Part shown: in pieces, positions 52,801-64,000 of the stretch
Numbering within the stretch: position 1 is the first letter of the stretch
Layout of the letters: the number at the start of each line of letters is the position of its first letter
Assembly (NCBI GenBank): GCA_018873245.2
Contig: JAEMBT020000005.1
Coordinates: 2,182,001 to 2,246,000, forward strand
Length of the DNA: 64,000 bases
Direction of reading: 5' to 3'
Source of the DNA: Archegozetes longisetosus
Lineage: Eukaryota; Arthropoda; Arachnida; Sarcoptiformes; Trhypochthoniidae
The notes under the pieces: generated by a model
The model's input: the letters and a program-made list of their open reading frames with translations, nothing else
What the model was told of the DNA's origin: nothing
Databases searched by the model: none
Translations under genes and position numbers: made by a program

Positions 52801-55800
52801 TGACCTGGAGATATCTGACCCAATTTTGGTCCCAAATGGTTAATAGTCTCGAGAAGTGAACGATTTTCTGGAATCTGGGCTTCTAATCGTTGGATTGTTG
52901 ATTCTTGAAGATTAAGGCTCATTGATCCCAAGTTCTTAAGGGCTTGTTCTGCCTCATCCATCCATGAATTGAGCTTATTGTGAGCTGAGTGGAAATTCTG
53001 TGCAATTGGAAGTGCTTCTTGAGCCTGCATTAATTTATCAGAAGCTCTATGTGTCAGTTCACTGAATCTGGACTGCAATGCATCCAATTTTTCTTTAATG
53101 AAGATCGAGTCATCACCAGAAGAATGTTTCATAATATCTTGGCCAGAATGCACGATATCTGACACTTGTTTCTGATGACTCTGAATCTCTTCTGATATTT
53201 CAGTCAATTCATCGAGTTGCTCTTTGAGTTTGTCTACAAAAACGCTCAAAACTCTAAATCGATTCAATCGCGATTCCATTTCTTGAATCCATGCCAACAG
53301 GTCTTCAAAGCTGAGCACAAAACTGCCCAGTTCTTCGTGTGACTCATTAAGCAATTGTCCCAAAGCCACACTGTCTTCAACCAATCTTGCGTATCTATCG
53401 GTCACTTCTTGTAATCTGTCGACCACAACTTGTGCCTCATCGTCTCCGACCAAACTCATCAAGTTTTGTGCAATTTCTGTCAACTCTTCAAAGTCTCGCT
53501 TATGTCCAATAATGTCTTGATGCAGTGCTCGATGTTCTGCGATTCGTTTGCGAATGCGGTCTTGATCGGTGGGTATGGTCGTCGATAGTGAGTTGAGTTT
53601 GCGTTCAGACGCTTCGAGCCAGTCTTGAAGAGGGCCGATCTTTTCAGCGAAAGCTCTGGCGATCGGTAGAGTCTGTTCGAGTGCATCCATTCTATCAGAA
53701 CATGTTGTCATCAATTTGTCGAATCTTCGTGTCAGATCGTTCAGCTGTCTTTCAACAGGCACTCTTTCGCTTGAGTCTAAGTTCTTCATAAGGTCTTTTC
53801 CCATGCTATTCAATGATGAAATACTGCTTTGTCTGTCGAGTAACATCTTTTTCAGGAGTTTTTGCTCTTGCAATTGGGCCTTTACTACCTTGTAGTCAGC
53901 AGATAATGGCTTTTGATTGGCCACCATTTCTTCGGTGTCTGACAACCACTTCTCAAATGCTGCCAAAGCATCTTGGAATTTGCCCGCTTGAAGGAGAGCT
54001 ACATCCAATCTTCTTTCTCTATCATTAAGGCCCTTGATTAAGTCTTTATAGTCATTGTCTAATTGGCGAATATTTTCTTCAATAGGTCTTCGTTCAGAAG
54101 GAGAGACTCCAAGTTGCTCTAAGTTTTCGAGTAGTGAACGGCCTGCGTGTTTGGCGTTCTCAATAAGTCTTCCGCCACTCATCACATCATTAGTCAATGA
54201 TCTCACTCTATCCATTTGATCTTGAATAGCCCGTGGTTCAGCGGCTACCTGTTCGTCTAGTACTCTCTTGACGTTTTTCTTGGCCTCAGCCAACCAACGG
54301 TTCGCTTTGTCATAAGCCTCGGCATAAGTGCGTTGTTTGTCACCCAAACCACTCATACGATCATTAAGTGTGCTGACGCGATCCAATAGATCATAATAAG
54401 CTTTGCTCACATCAGACACTTCTGATTTAAGACGGAATTCTGAGGCCTCAACATTGCCTAAGCGTCGCGGAAGTGTTAGTCGGTATTCATTGAGTGAAGA
54501 CAAATAGTCTTTGGCTTCATCAATGAATCTTTGAGATGCCATTGTTATGAATCTAAGGTCTGCCTGATGCGCGATCACATCATTTGTGAATTCTCTAAAT
54601 GAATCAGTTTGATCTCTGCCAGCTTTCAGTGCTTTTTCTTTGTCAGCCAAAGTGCGTTGAGCGCCATCCAGCCACTTCTTGAAAGTAGTCAATTCGCCTC
54701 TGAACTTGTTCAGTTCTTCAAAACTAGAAGTCAGTCGGCGTAATAGTCTGTCTGCGTGATCACACACCGAGTCGTATCGCTTTTTCAAGTCATTTGTATT
54801 CTTGAGTACTCGGTTCAGGTCTTCTTTATTCATAAAGTCAGCGCCCTGTTGTGCGATCACATGTGAATAGTCTAATGTTGTGGCCACTTGTCTTTGATGT
54901 GATTCTAAGTCTCGATTGATTTCCTATAAAATGTTCAACAAATTAGGAATAACCACAAAAAATCATATGGCAATCAAAATAATGGTACTGATTGAATGAA
55001 ATCATGTCATTCTTGATAGTTTAGATACCTCAGCTTGTGATATCTGCTTTTTGAGTTCATCAACTTGCTCTCTGACTGTTCCCAAATTAGCCAAATTTTG
55101 TTCAACATCAGTGAGCCATTGGTTAAGCTGTCGAATACCATCCTCGCATAGATGAAACTTTTCCATAATTGCAGCCTAAAAAGTTGAGAAAGTTAGAAAA
55201 TATTGCGCAAAGTTGCAAGCAAAGCGCAAGCAGACAAGAATGTTTGCAGAGCCAGCATTGCATCGCAGATAATGAAAATTTCTAAGCGTTTTCAAAGAAC
55301 AACTAAAACATTGCGAGCGATAATACATATAAATGAATTAAAGTTAGCTTAATTAGGCGTTAGTTGACGAGCCCGCCAGACACCGATAGGTCGTTAATTT
55401 AATTAATCAAAGAGGAGGAGTCGTGCCAAACAAAAACACATTTTGATAAACAATTCAACAGCTATTTCTATTTCGAGCAAACGATCCATTCTATTCTCAC
55501 CTCAGTGTACGTTCTTAAGTCAGAAGTGGTCACTGTTGTACTGGTACTTATCTCTTCACTGTTAACCTCTGTTTGAGATTTTATAGAGGCAGTTCGTCTT
55601 TGTGGTTGAGGAGGAGATCCTTCAGTGGTCATAGTAGATTGACTCTTACTTTTACCGCTAACTGCTTTAACTACTGCATCACTAACTGATTTTGCGGCAA
55701 CAACAGGGGCTCCGATCACAGCCATAAGGCCGAGTTTAGTGGCGTCAGTCATAGAAATCTTTTTCTTAGTTCTGGTATCAATCAAATTGCCTGTTTTCGA

Positions 55801-58800
55801 ATCAATCTTTCCTTCTTCTATTGCTTGTTTGGTAGTCTTAGTATTGCCTTCAATAGCATCATAGATGACAGCATCCATATCAATGTAACCCTTTTCAACT
55901 AACTGCTCAAAAGACACAAGTTTTCCTGTGACAGGCTCTTTGAACTTATCGCTATCCTTATCATAGAGCCAATTAAAAGCTCCCCAAACTGTATACTTAT
56001 GACTTTCACTTTGTTTTTCTGATGAACCAATTTCTTCAGATTGCAAAAGATTTCTTCTCAATGCTTCCGATATAGAGATAGTCTCTCCAGTCGAAGGTAC
56101 AGTATAAGTACCAGTCGCTAAACTGAGTTCACCCGATTTCATAGCCTCGGCCATCGATTGTAAAGCACTCGACGCTTTTAGGGTTACTTCGCCCTTCGAT
56201 GTGATTACAGTTTCTAAAGTGGTTTTCACCACAGATGTCGAAACTTGAGACTGAGTTTTGGAATCAATTGAGAAAACAACGCTTTCCTCTTCATTGCTTT
56301 CTCTAATCATTCCCGAACTCTGCTGTATGTCCGTAACATCTTCGAGTTTTTCAACATTCTCTTTAGTTATTTCTTTGCCATTAACCGCTTTTGATTCCTT
56401 TTTGGGTCTTTTCTTAGAGATAGTACCTTTCATTGAAGTTTCAATAACTTGTGAAGACAAAGGCTTCGAAGGGACTTCAGTGACTTTGGCTTTGGTGGGA
56501 CTTTGAGTTACTAGAACAGGGCTTTCCGTAATTAAATCCGACTGATTGTATTTAATCATATCAAAAATAAATCCTCTTTCGATTGCAGTACTGATTGGGA
56601 TGACTTCCTTTGAAAGTGGATGAGTAAACTCTGAGGTTTCAACATTTATAAAACCACTTTGGAGAGCAGCGCGATATGTAAGTGCTATTTTAGGGATTGG
56701 AGAATCAGTCTGGGATGCAGACGGAGCAATCATCGAAGAAGGCAACGAAATGTAATTCGTTTTGACTGCTTCAACTAAAGACATCTTACGTTCACTAGCG
56801 GTGGTTATATCACAATTAACTGCATCAATGACGCCTTTAGAAATGGCATCTTCTAATGTAATGGATTTTTTAGTTTTGGGTTCAATTAGTTTGGAATGTT
56901 TGTCAATTATATCACAGCAAATCGCTTGCTCTAAAGTCAATAGCTGTCCAGTTTCCGGATGAATAACTCTGCGCTCTTTTTGGTTAAAAAGACCTTTTTC
57001 TATTATTGATGGAAGCGAAAGACTCCTTCCGATCGGATAAATAAATGACTTACTGTCGCCATCGATTAGTCCCAATTGCAAACCTTTGCTTATCGTAACC
57101 TTTTCACCAGTTTGTGGATTCAAAATGGATCCTTTATCACCATCTATAATATTTTGAATAATAGCTTCCTCGAGAGGGAGTGATTTTGGTACTGAATCTA
57201 TTATATCAGCGGTTTCGCTATCAATTAGATTTTCTTCTATTGCGCTCTTAGGAGAAAGTGAACGTCTGGAAACTCGTTGAATATTAACTTCCTTTTCAGG
57301 TGATTGAATAGCTCGAGCGCTTCCAAAATGAACAACATAACTCGGCTCTCTTAGAGGCGGCAATGTTTTAGGTGGAGATTTCGAGCGAGTCGGAGATCTA
57401 GTCGGAGAACGAGTCGGACTCGAAACTGGAGAGGAAGGTTTCGGCGAACTACTTTTTGCTGGACTTGCAGAACCGCTTCTTGAAGGACTAGCGGAACCCT
57501 CTCTCGTGGGACTCGCAGAACCCTCTCTCGTGGGACTCGCAGAACCCTCTCTCGTGGGACTCGCAGAGCCTCCTTTCGAAGGACTCACAGAGCCTCCTTT
57601 CGAAGGACTCGCAGAACCCTCTCTCGTAGGACTCGCAGAACCCTCTCTCGTAGGACTCGCAGAACCCTCTCTCGTAGGACTCACAGAACCCTCTCTCGTA
57701 GGACTCGCAGAACCCTCTCTCGTAGGACTCGCAGAACCCTCTCTCGTGGGACTCGCAGAGCCCGCTTTCGAAGGACTCACAGAACCCTCTCTCGTAGGGC
57801 TTGCAGAGCCCCCTTTCGAAGGACTCACAGAACCCTCTCTCGTAGGACTCGCAGAACCCTCTCTCGTGGGACTCGCAGAGCCCGCTTTCGAAGGACTCGC
57901 AGAACCCTCTCTCGTGGGACTCGCAGAGCCCGCTTTCGAAGGACTCACAGAACCCTCTCTCGTAGGGCTTGCAGAGCCTCCTTTCGAAGGACTCATAGAA
58001 CCCCCTCTTGTAGGGCTCGCAGAACCCCTTCTTGAAGAACTGGCAGAGCCACCCTTTGAAGGGCTCGCAGAACCGCTCCTTGAAGGACTGGCAGAACCGC
58101 TTTTTGTGGGAGACGCAGATTGCTGTGCAGTCGTAGGCGTTTCGACAACAGTAACGTTAGTCTTGACCAAATTCTCAACAATATCACCCCTTTTTAGTCT
58201 TTGAGCCGTTTCTGCGTCAATGATTCCTCTCCTAACGGCTACATTGAGAGGCAATGCAGCGCCAGTTGCCGGATCTTGTATCGTAACTTCTAATGCTTTC
58301 TCAACTTGAAATCCTTCAAGTTCTGCGTCTTTAGTTTTCAAGTTTTTAGCTGTTTCCGCGTCAATAATGCCTAACTTGACGGCTTCATCCAAAGGCACTT
58401 CTTTTCCTGTTTTAGGGTCTTTGATGAAAAGTTCCCTTGACTTAATGACTTGAACAGTCTCTCTGATAAGTTTAGTGGTACTCATATCTTGACTATCTTT
58501 AGTCGGAGAACTAGATCGTAGAGATACAACATTTTGCTGATTGTCTGAATCTGAAACAACACTCCTGGAAATAGCTTCTTCGTGAGATGATGAATTTAAA
58601 TAAGATGCTAAGGTATTAGTTAGAGCTAAAGGACTAGCAACCAAGAACAGGAGTCCGTCTTTGGCTAATTCGGTCAGCGCTACTTTTTTGTTAGACTTCT
58701 TTGAAATCAATTCTCCGGTTCGTTTATTTACAATTCCCTTTTTCATGGCTTCATCTAAAGAAATCGTTTTACCACTATCTAAATCTTTGACCGAGAACAA

Positions 58801-61800
58801 TTTCGAGTTCACTCTTCCCGAGCGAATTGCTTGCATTAAATTGATTCGTTCACCAGTTTTATGAAATAAAACTGTATCACTTTTAGGACTATAGTAAATA
58901 TCGTTATCTATTTCTACGAACTGCTCGTGAACTGTTGTCGAACTCGATTCTTCTGCCTTCACAATAGTTGATTCTGGAATGTCTAACAGAGATCTTTGTG
59001 TCACATCTGGATATTTAACAATATCTAATCTATCGGGCTCTCCATCAATGGTAGTGATGCGCAAAACTCTAGCTGCAACACTTCCAGGTTTATCACTGGC
59101 TTTTTTCAAGTCTTCAAATAGGATTAATTTCGATTGAATCGCTTCTTCCATAGATAATTTCTTTTTGGTACTAGAATAATGTCCCGTAGAATCAAGTATT
59201 CCCTTATCGAATGATCTCAAAAGACTTATTTTTCGGCCTGACTTTCCCGGTTCCACTACAACAGCCGAGTTAGGATTTATTATTTCTAATCTAATCGTTT
59301 CTTCAAATGAAGCTAATCGATCAGTTCCAGGAATAGCAAACATTCCAGTTCTAGAATTAAATAGTTTTCTATCGATTGCATCTTTCAAAGGCCAGCCCTC
59401 GGGAGGCAACTCAAGTACTTGAGTACAGGCACCGGTGAGTTCAGTACTAACTGATTGAGATAACAAACCCGTATCACTTTGAAGGAGATTTGTTTCAATT
59501 TTACGCTCCGTATATGTCTTGGCAGGTAAGCGCATATTAGGCTCTGTTAGAGATGATGAGTCACCCAATTCAGTACTTTGCAGCTTTCGACTATCTATTG
59601 ATTTTCCTATTTTGGTACTATCATCTCTTTCCGTTCTTATTGCTTTACTCTCTTTCGAAGTTGAAAACAATTTCTCACTTTCCTTTTCTTTTTCTCTTGC
59701 TGATGAAAATGATTCTCTCATCTCAACTTCACTTGCTTTCGAAAAAGAACTTTTCATTTCTCTCTCTTCCACAGATGAAGACTTTTCAACTTTTGATTCA
59801 GAAGAATAATCCTCTGAATGTGAAGCTAGTGATGAAGATGTTTTAACAAAACTTTGTTCCTTTCCAGGAGCAATACTTTGAGATGAGATTGATTGGAATT
59901 CAGCATCTGTTTTATATTCTGATTTATACGATACGTTAGATCTTTTCGTAGCAGAAACACGACTACGAGTAGGCGAATCACTAGGAGAATGAGGACCACT
60001 GCTAGAACTGGTACTCATCCTGTCGGGTGACACAGAATCTTCTGATAAAGACTCTTTAGACACAGATTCTTCAGATACAGACTTTTTAGGCACAGAGTCT
60101 TCAGATACAGACTCTTTAGGTATAGAGTCTTCAGATACAGACTCTTTAGGTATAGAGTCTTCAGATACAGACTCTTTAGGTACAGAGTCTTCAGATACAG
60201 ACTCTTTAGGTACAGAGTCTTCAGATACAGACTTTCGAGTGGGAACTATTTCCGAACTATTTTTCAAATAAAACGAAGTCTCCTTTTGAGGAGAACCTGG
60301 TCGCACATCGATACGAGTCTCAACACTATTTGAAACTCTCTTTGATTTCATACTTTGCTTCACTATATCCTTCGCAGACTTTGCCTTTTTAGGAGAGGGT
60401 GGAGACGGAGATCTACTTATACTTGAATCTGGTTTTGGCGATATGTCATCAGTTTCTGTTGATGAAGTCTTTTGGCGCCTCGTGCTCTTAATCTCAGTGA
60501 AAGTTAAGGCCTGTGTTTCAGCCTTCGATTGTTTACTGACCGATTGGTCCAATTCCCCTTTATCATCATCTTTAGATGCAATTTGAGACAAGTTTTCAAT
60601 GTTTAGAGAACTACTTGTATTAGAATCCCTTTGACTTGTTTTGATTACAAGAGAAGAAGTGGTTTTACAAGTTTTAACAGTTTTAGAAGTAGTGTTACAA
60701 GCAATTTGATTATGATCAACATCGTCAGAACTAAATTGTTGATAAGTATCAGTAGTAGTGCTAGTCTTATTAAAGTCACTTAAATCCATTTGGTTAGATT
60801 GTTGGTTAACCGCTATACCCAAATCAGTTTGATATGTCTTGAATGACAATCTGGTGATAAACTATAAGGTAATGGGATTTTGAAGGTTGGAAAGAGAGAA
60901 AAGTGAGAGGAATAGTAATAGTAAGTAAAACCCACACACGAAAAGGTGTTTCAAACATTAGATAATAAATAAACACATGCAACCCTTTAAAATGTCAATT
61001 CTGTTATACCGTAATATCAGATTAAGATCAGATTAAATTAATTATAATTCATTACATTGTTATACAACTATCATACACTTTTAATTCTATACCATTTCTT
61101 AATTCAACTAATCAGTTTACAATTTCGCGAAAACTCATGCATTTCTTATCTTGTTTCGTATCTTTTACTCGCTAAACGATATTTCTAACGATTCGCCACA
61201 ATTCACGTAAACTTAACTTAATTTTACACTCACTCGATCAAAACGTAAAAATACAGAACTGAATAAATTCAGTGCAATTTATAATAAAAATAAAATTCAT
61301 AATCGCAAGCTCTAATCAAAATTGATGTAACAATATGTCAAAATAAATACTCATCAATTTGGTTATAACTCAATAAAATAATGATCGCATGCTTTAAATG
61401 CAATAAATGATCGCATGCCTCAAATATATGATTGCAAATGGGATTTAAATAACGATTAAACAAACACAAAACACTGAGAAAACTTACCCTTTTTTCTTGC
61501 AACTTTGACTCATCATCTTGGAGTTGGTTGAGTAGTTGAAGAACAGTATCAGTTACATTAGTGTATTCTTTGTTCAATTGATCCAACTCCTGAGCCACGA
61601 TATCAGCGCCAGGTGTTCTTCGAGATCTTTTAGCGCTAGCGTCCAGACTAGGATGAGAGTCTTCCAGACTATCTCTATAATTCTTAATTTTCAAATCATA
61701 AATTTTGGCTTCTCTTATGAATCGTGCTCCAGAGGCATTTGTGTCTTCAATTGAAGGCTTTCGTTGGGTAAGAGTTTCGTATAGTTTCTAAATATATGAT

Positions 61801-64000
61801 AATAGTTTCAGTTTCTCTGGTCTAATGTCATCCTAACTCTATATCAATAGATACATACAGTTGCCGTTTCTAATTCCGGTCGTGCGACCAAAGTGTTCAC
61901 TTTAGCTGTCATTTGGCTGAGCCATGATCTCTCATTGTCCATTCGTTTCTTGTAAGTGCGCAAAAGATCAGCACACGCTTCAGTGCTTCTCAATCTAAGG
62001 ATTCAAATTGGCTTCTCATTAAGCGTTCTTTCAAATCAATTGCAAGTCTCATGCAAGAATAACATAAGGCTTGGCACTTTTCTCTTCGTTTATCATTCTA
62101 TAGAATACTTTACCTCTCAATCAATTGTGCACCACAATTATCCCATCGTTTGTAAAGATTTTTGACATCATCTTCGACTCGAGTCACATCTGAATGTGTA
62201 GCTTGTTTTGGTCGAGTTCTCTCGACAATTCTTCTAACTTTGGTAACGCTGACATTCAGCTGATCGAAAGCCCCTTTACTTCGTTGGATCTCATTTTGAA
62301 TATCAATCAGTTCATTGTGTATTCGTCTGAGAGCCACTTCATCTGCAGGCATATCGTCCAAAGATGCCAATTTGAGCTCAATGCCGGAAACAGTTTGTGT
62401 GGCTTTCTCAATGTCTAGTAAAACGATTTCAACTGCTTTCAATCTTTCCACGTATAGCTGCGAAAGTGACCAAATTCTATTCCATGTTTCCAGAATGTTG
62501 TCATAATTAGATTGGACGGCATGTGATTTTGATGGAATGTTATGGAATAACTCCTTCAACTCCTGTATTTTCGGCTCATAAGCTCTGACATCACTCTCGA
62601 ATTCTTTGTGTTCGATAACGAGGTTTTCAAGTGTTTCGCGTTCACGAGGTATAGGATTATGAGTGCGTTGTATTAATATTCTCTCTTTTTCCACTAACTT
62701 TTCTAATATATTAGAGGCCGCATCGGTATAGCGTTTAGTTAGAGTTTTGTTCGATTTTTCCTCTTCTTCTGCTTTGAGTCTGGCATCATATTCTGCAAAC
62801 TTCTTCTTTAGAGCTTTCATCTCGTCCTGTAGTCTCTTGGATCCCGGATCATCAGGTGGTCCTTCACGAACCAGTTTGTCGATGTCATCGTCTAAGGCTT
62901 TGATGATCGAATTTCTTTGGTTGGGATCCATTGCACAATAGGTCGGATAATCCCATCCTTTGACAATTTTGAGTGTCGCAAATATCATGTTCTGTCTGAG
63001 TTTATGTTGTTTTCGAGCCCAGAGAGCAACTAATGTTTCATATTTCTTCTTCAGCTCATTGGCAGTGTCGATGGCTTCTTGATCTGGAGGTGGAATAACA
63101 AAGCAAACTCCAGGAACATTCAATTCATTACCAGTGCTGGTAATGATTCTCCATTTAGATCTCTGTGAGTTATCGTGCAAAGTGACCGTTTCGTTCTTAG
63201 TCACTGTTGCAGATCCCTGTTTGATCATACACACAGACCTCACTTTGATGGGTCGCGGCAGACCTGCTTTTCTTTGTTTTAATGGCACCACATCTTTGCT
63301 CTTAGTGACTAATTCGCTGACAATCTGTCCGTAGCGAGTGATATCATCCTTGACATGATTCATTTCCTTCAGCAGTTGTTCGCCCTCTTCTATCGAGAAG
63401 TTCTGTTTGCTATACGTCGTGTTCAGCTTGTCTTCAGTGCGAGAAAGCCATTGATCACACTCTCGCGCTTCATTGTAGAACTGGTGATAGTCTGCTGCGT
63501 GTTTCGAGTGAGCCTCAAGACAATTGATGAGTTGCAAAAGCCATGACCACTGAGATTGCATTTTGGCCATTAAGCCTTCGATGCATTTGGTTGCCGGATG
63601 TCGTTGTCTTATAAGACTTTCTCCTCTGTCCTGAACTACATTGAATTGATGTTCTCTTCTCTCCAACTCAGTAATTAGTTGCCTGTGGTACTGCTCGATT
63701 TCCACCAAGTTGATATTTTTTGCGCTCCAGTCACGAGATACTTCGATCTCCTCCTTCTCTGCCAACCACTTCAGTTCATTTGTAGCCGACTGAACGAAAT
63801 CCAGTAAAGTGTCCAAATCACTCAATCGCTTATTGGACATTACCAGTAGTTCTGAATATCCTTTCTGAAGTCGGTTCAACATTCGAACGTAAACGTCGTA
63901 CTCTTCACCCTTGAAGTCTCTCTTCTTGGCATCGCATTGGTCTACCTTGCTCTGGAACTGTTCAATCGATCGATGTTCCACTTTCTGATCTTCAAGCAAG
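46890..64000 (-). CDS. shot: Spectraplakin (short stop/MACF1/dystonin family), 3' part
   Basis: Spectraplakins are giant cytoskeletal linkers joining actin, through N-terminal CH domains (outside the window), to microtubules, through the GAS2 and C-terminal region. Exons, 5' to 3': 64000-62114 (continues beyond the window), 61994-61859, 61787-61488, 60861-55501 (optional), 55175-55029, 54923-48264, 48187-48070, 47901-47768, 47316-47172, 47101-46890. All are in frame, with 5032 aa visible (3245 without the optional exon). The first exon holds plakin-domain spectrin repeats with an embedded SH3-like segment (about 63045-63245). The 6660-nt exon encodes roughly 17-19 spectrin repeats, then two canonical EF hands ([12 protein letters not shown] at 48516-48551, [12 protein letters not shown] at 48408-48443) and the start of the GAS2 domain ([16 protein letters not shown]). 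GAS2 continues at 48187-48070 ([20 protein letters not shown]), followed by [18 protein letters not shown] and a Gly-Ser-Arg-rich tail ([18 protein letters not shown]). Confidence 0.94.
47453..47533 (-). other. Candidate optional spectraplakin exon with an SxIP-like motif
   Basis: Between coding exons 47901-47768 and 47316-47172, an 81-base open segment is bounded by an acceptor (GGTTCAG) and a donor (GTAAAT). It is phase 0 on both sides, matching its neighbours. It would add 27 residues including SSSRIPIP, with codons for SRIP at 47471-47482. SxIP motifs bind EB1 at microtubule plus ends, and C-terminal SxIP motifs are known in spectraplakins. The constitutive tail read here has no SxIP. Splicing of this segment is unproven. 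Confidence 0.35.
55176..55500. other. Spectraplakin intron downstream of the plakin-repeat exon
   Basis: Donor GTGAGA follows the plakin-repeat exon, and a pyrimidine-rich acceptor (CAACTTTTTAG) precedes the exon 55175-55029. No other feature was seen. Confidence 0.75.
57469..58114 (-). repeat. In-frame 24-bp coding minisatellite, about 27 copies (GSASPTRE)
   Basis: A run of 24-base units encodes the octapeptide G-S-[AV]-S-P-[TS]-[RK]-[EGA]. It covers about residues 916-1131 of the plakin-repeat exon and lies between two groups of plakin repeats. Central copies are nearly identical at DNA level while the outer copies are diverged, as expected for unequal exchange. Every unit carries a Ser-Pro site followed by T/S and a basic residue. 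A long open frame on the opposite strand (57506-58204) is only a by-product of the periodicity. Confidence 0.92.
60026..60235 (-). repeat. In-frame 30-bp coding repeat, 7 copies ([10 protein letters not shown])
   Basis: Seven tandem 30-base units encode the decapeptide K-E-S-V-S-E-D-S-[VI]-P, near residues 209-278 of the plakin-repeat exon. Central units are almost identical and the C-terminal units are diverged. The S-x-x-E/D pattern offers repeated acidophilic (CK2-like) phosphorylation sites. Confidence 0.9.
60862..61487. other. Spectraplakin intron upstream of the plakin-repeat exon
   Basis: Donor GTAAGT after 61488 and acceptor CCTTATAG before 60861. It is AT-rich with no recognisable feature. 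Splicing signals deciding inclusion of the large plakin-repeat exon should lie here. Confidence 0.7.

Larger units (their letters stand above)
55501..60861 (-). other. 5.36-kb optional plakin-repeat exon of the spectraplakin
   Basis: One open exon of 1787 codons, phase 0 at both ends, so the flanking exons (61488 and 55175) also join in frame without it. It contains many plectin/plakin repeats with the DPxTG and EAIxxGIID signature (for example [20 protein letters not shown] and [20 protein letters not shown]), flanking Ser-rich disordered sequence. In Drosophila shot a comparable large plakin-repeat exon is alternatively used. Its acceptor here is poorer in pyrimidines than the acceptor of the next exon, which would favour skipping in many tissues (inference). 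Reading past the donor meets a stop about 10 codons later, so intron retention would give a truncated protein ending after the plakin repeats. Confidence 0.85.

Noticed and set aside
57506..58204. 232-codon open frame on the plus strand, rich in GLAEPSLV repeats
   Set aside because: It is exactly antisense to the 24-bp coding minisatellite of the spectraplakin; a repeat with a unit divisible by three and no stop is automatically open in this frame.

Overview
The window is animal nuclear DNA: AT-rich, with spliced genes on both strands. Introns are either very short (about 55-120 bases) or several kilobases long. The gene set is a beaten-path Ig protein, a wing-blister-type laminin alpha, a spectraplakin with a plakin-repeat exon, CC2D2A and jouberin/AHI1. 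Together with short TTAGG tracts (the ancestral arthropod telomere unit), this points to an arthropod. A chelicerate such as a mite is my best guess, but it is not proven here. Exon boundaries below were read by hand from GT/AG sites, reading-frame phase and protein similarity. No transcript data were available.

Layout. 1-11520: 3' part of a beat-family gene on the plus strand, with long introns and two tandem second-Ig domains; its 5' end was not found. 13583-29504: complete 20-exon laminin alpha (alpha1/2 type, 3218 aa) on the minus strand, with a 4.4 kb first intron. 29505-32628: non-coding upstream flank of laminin. 32629-38677: complete CC2D2A (1565 aa), minus strand. 38678-38855: a 178-base gap between two divergent start codons. 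38856-41549: AHI1/jouberin, plus strand, without the SH3 domain of the human protein. 41845-43106: a small secreted or GPI-anchored hemopexin-like protein. 43884-45988: an eight-finger C2H2 protein. 46890-64000: 3' part of a spectraplakin (short stop/MACF1/dystonin family), minus strand, running off the right edge.

How the genes relate. CC2D2A and AHI1 are both proteins of the ciliary transition zone, and both are Joubert-syndrome genes in humans. Here they are head to head and probably share a promoter, which is the most striking arrangement in the window. The laminin (basement membrane), beat (axon guidance) and spectraplakin (actin-microtubule cross-linker) genes are ordinary animal genes with some unusual internal architecture. 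These include an Ig-domain duplication in beat, an RGD in a laminin L4 domain, and a 5.4 kb phase-0 plakin-repeat exon in the spectraplakin that carries two coding minisatellites. No transposon, tRNA, rRNA or CRISPR array was recognised.
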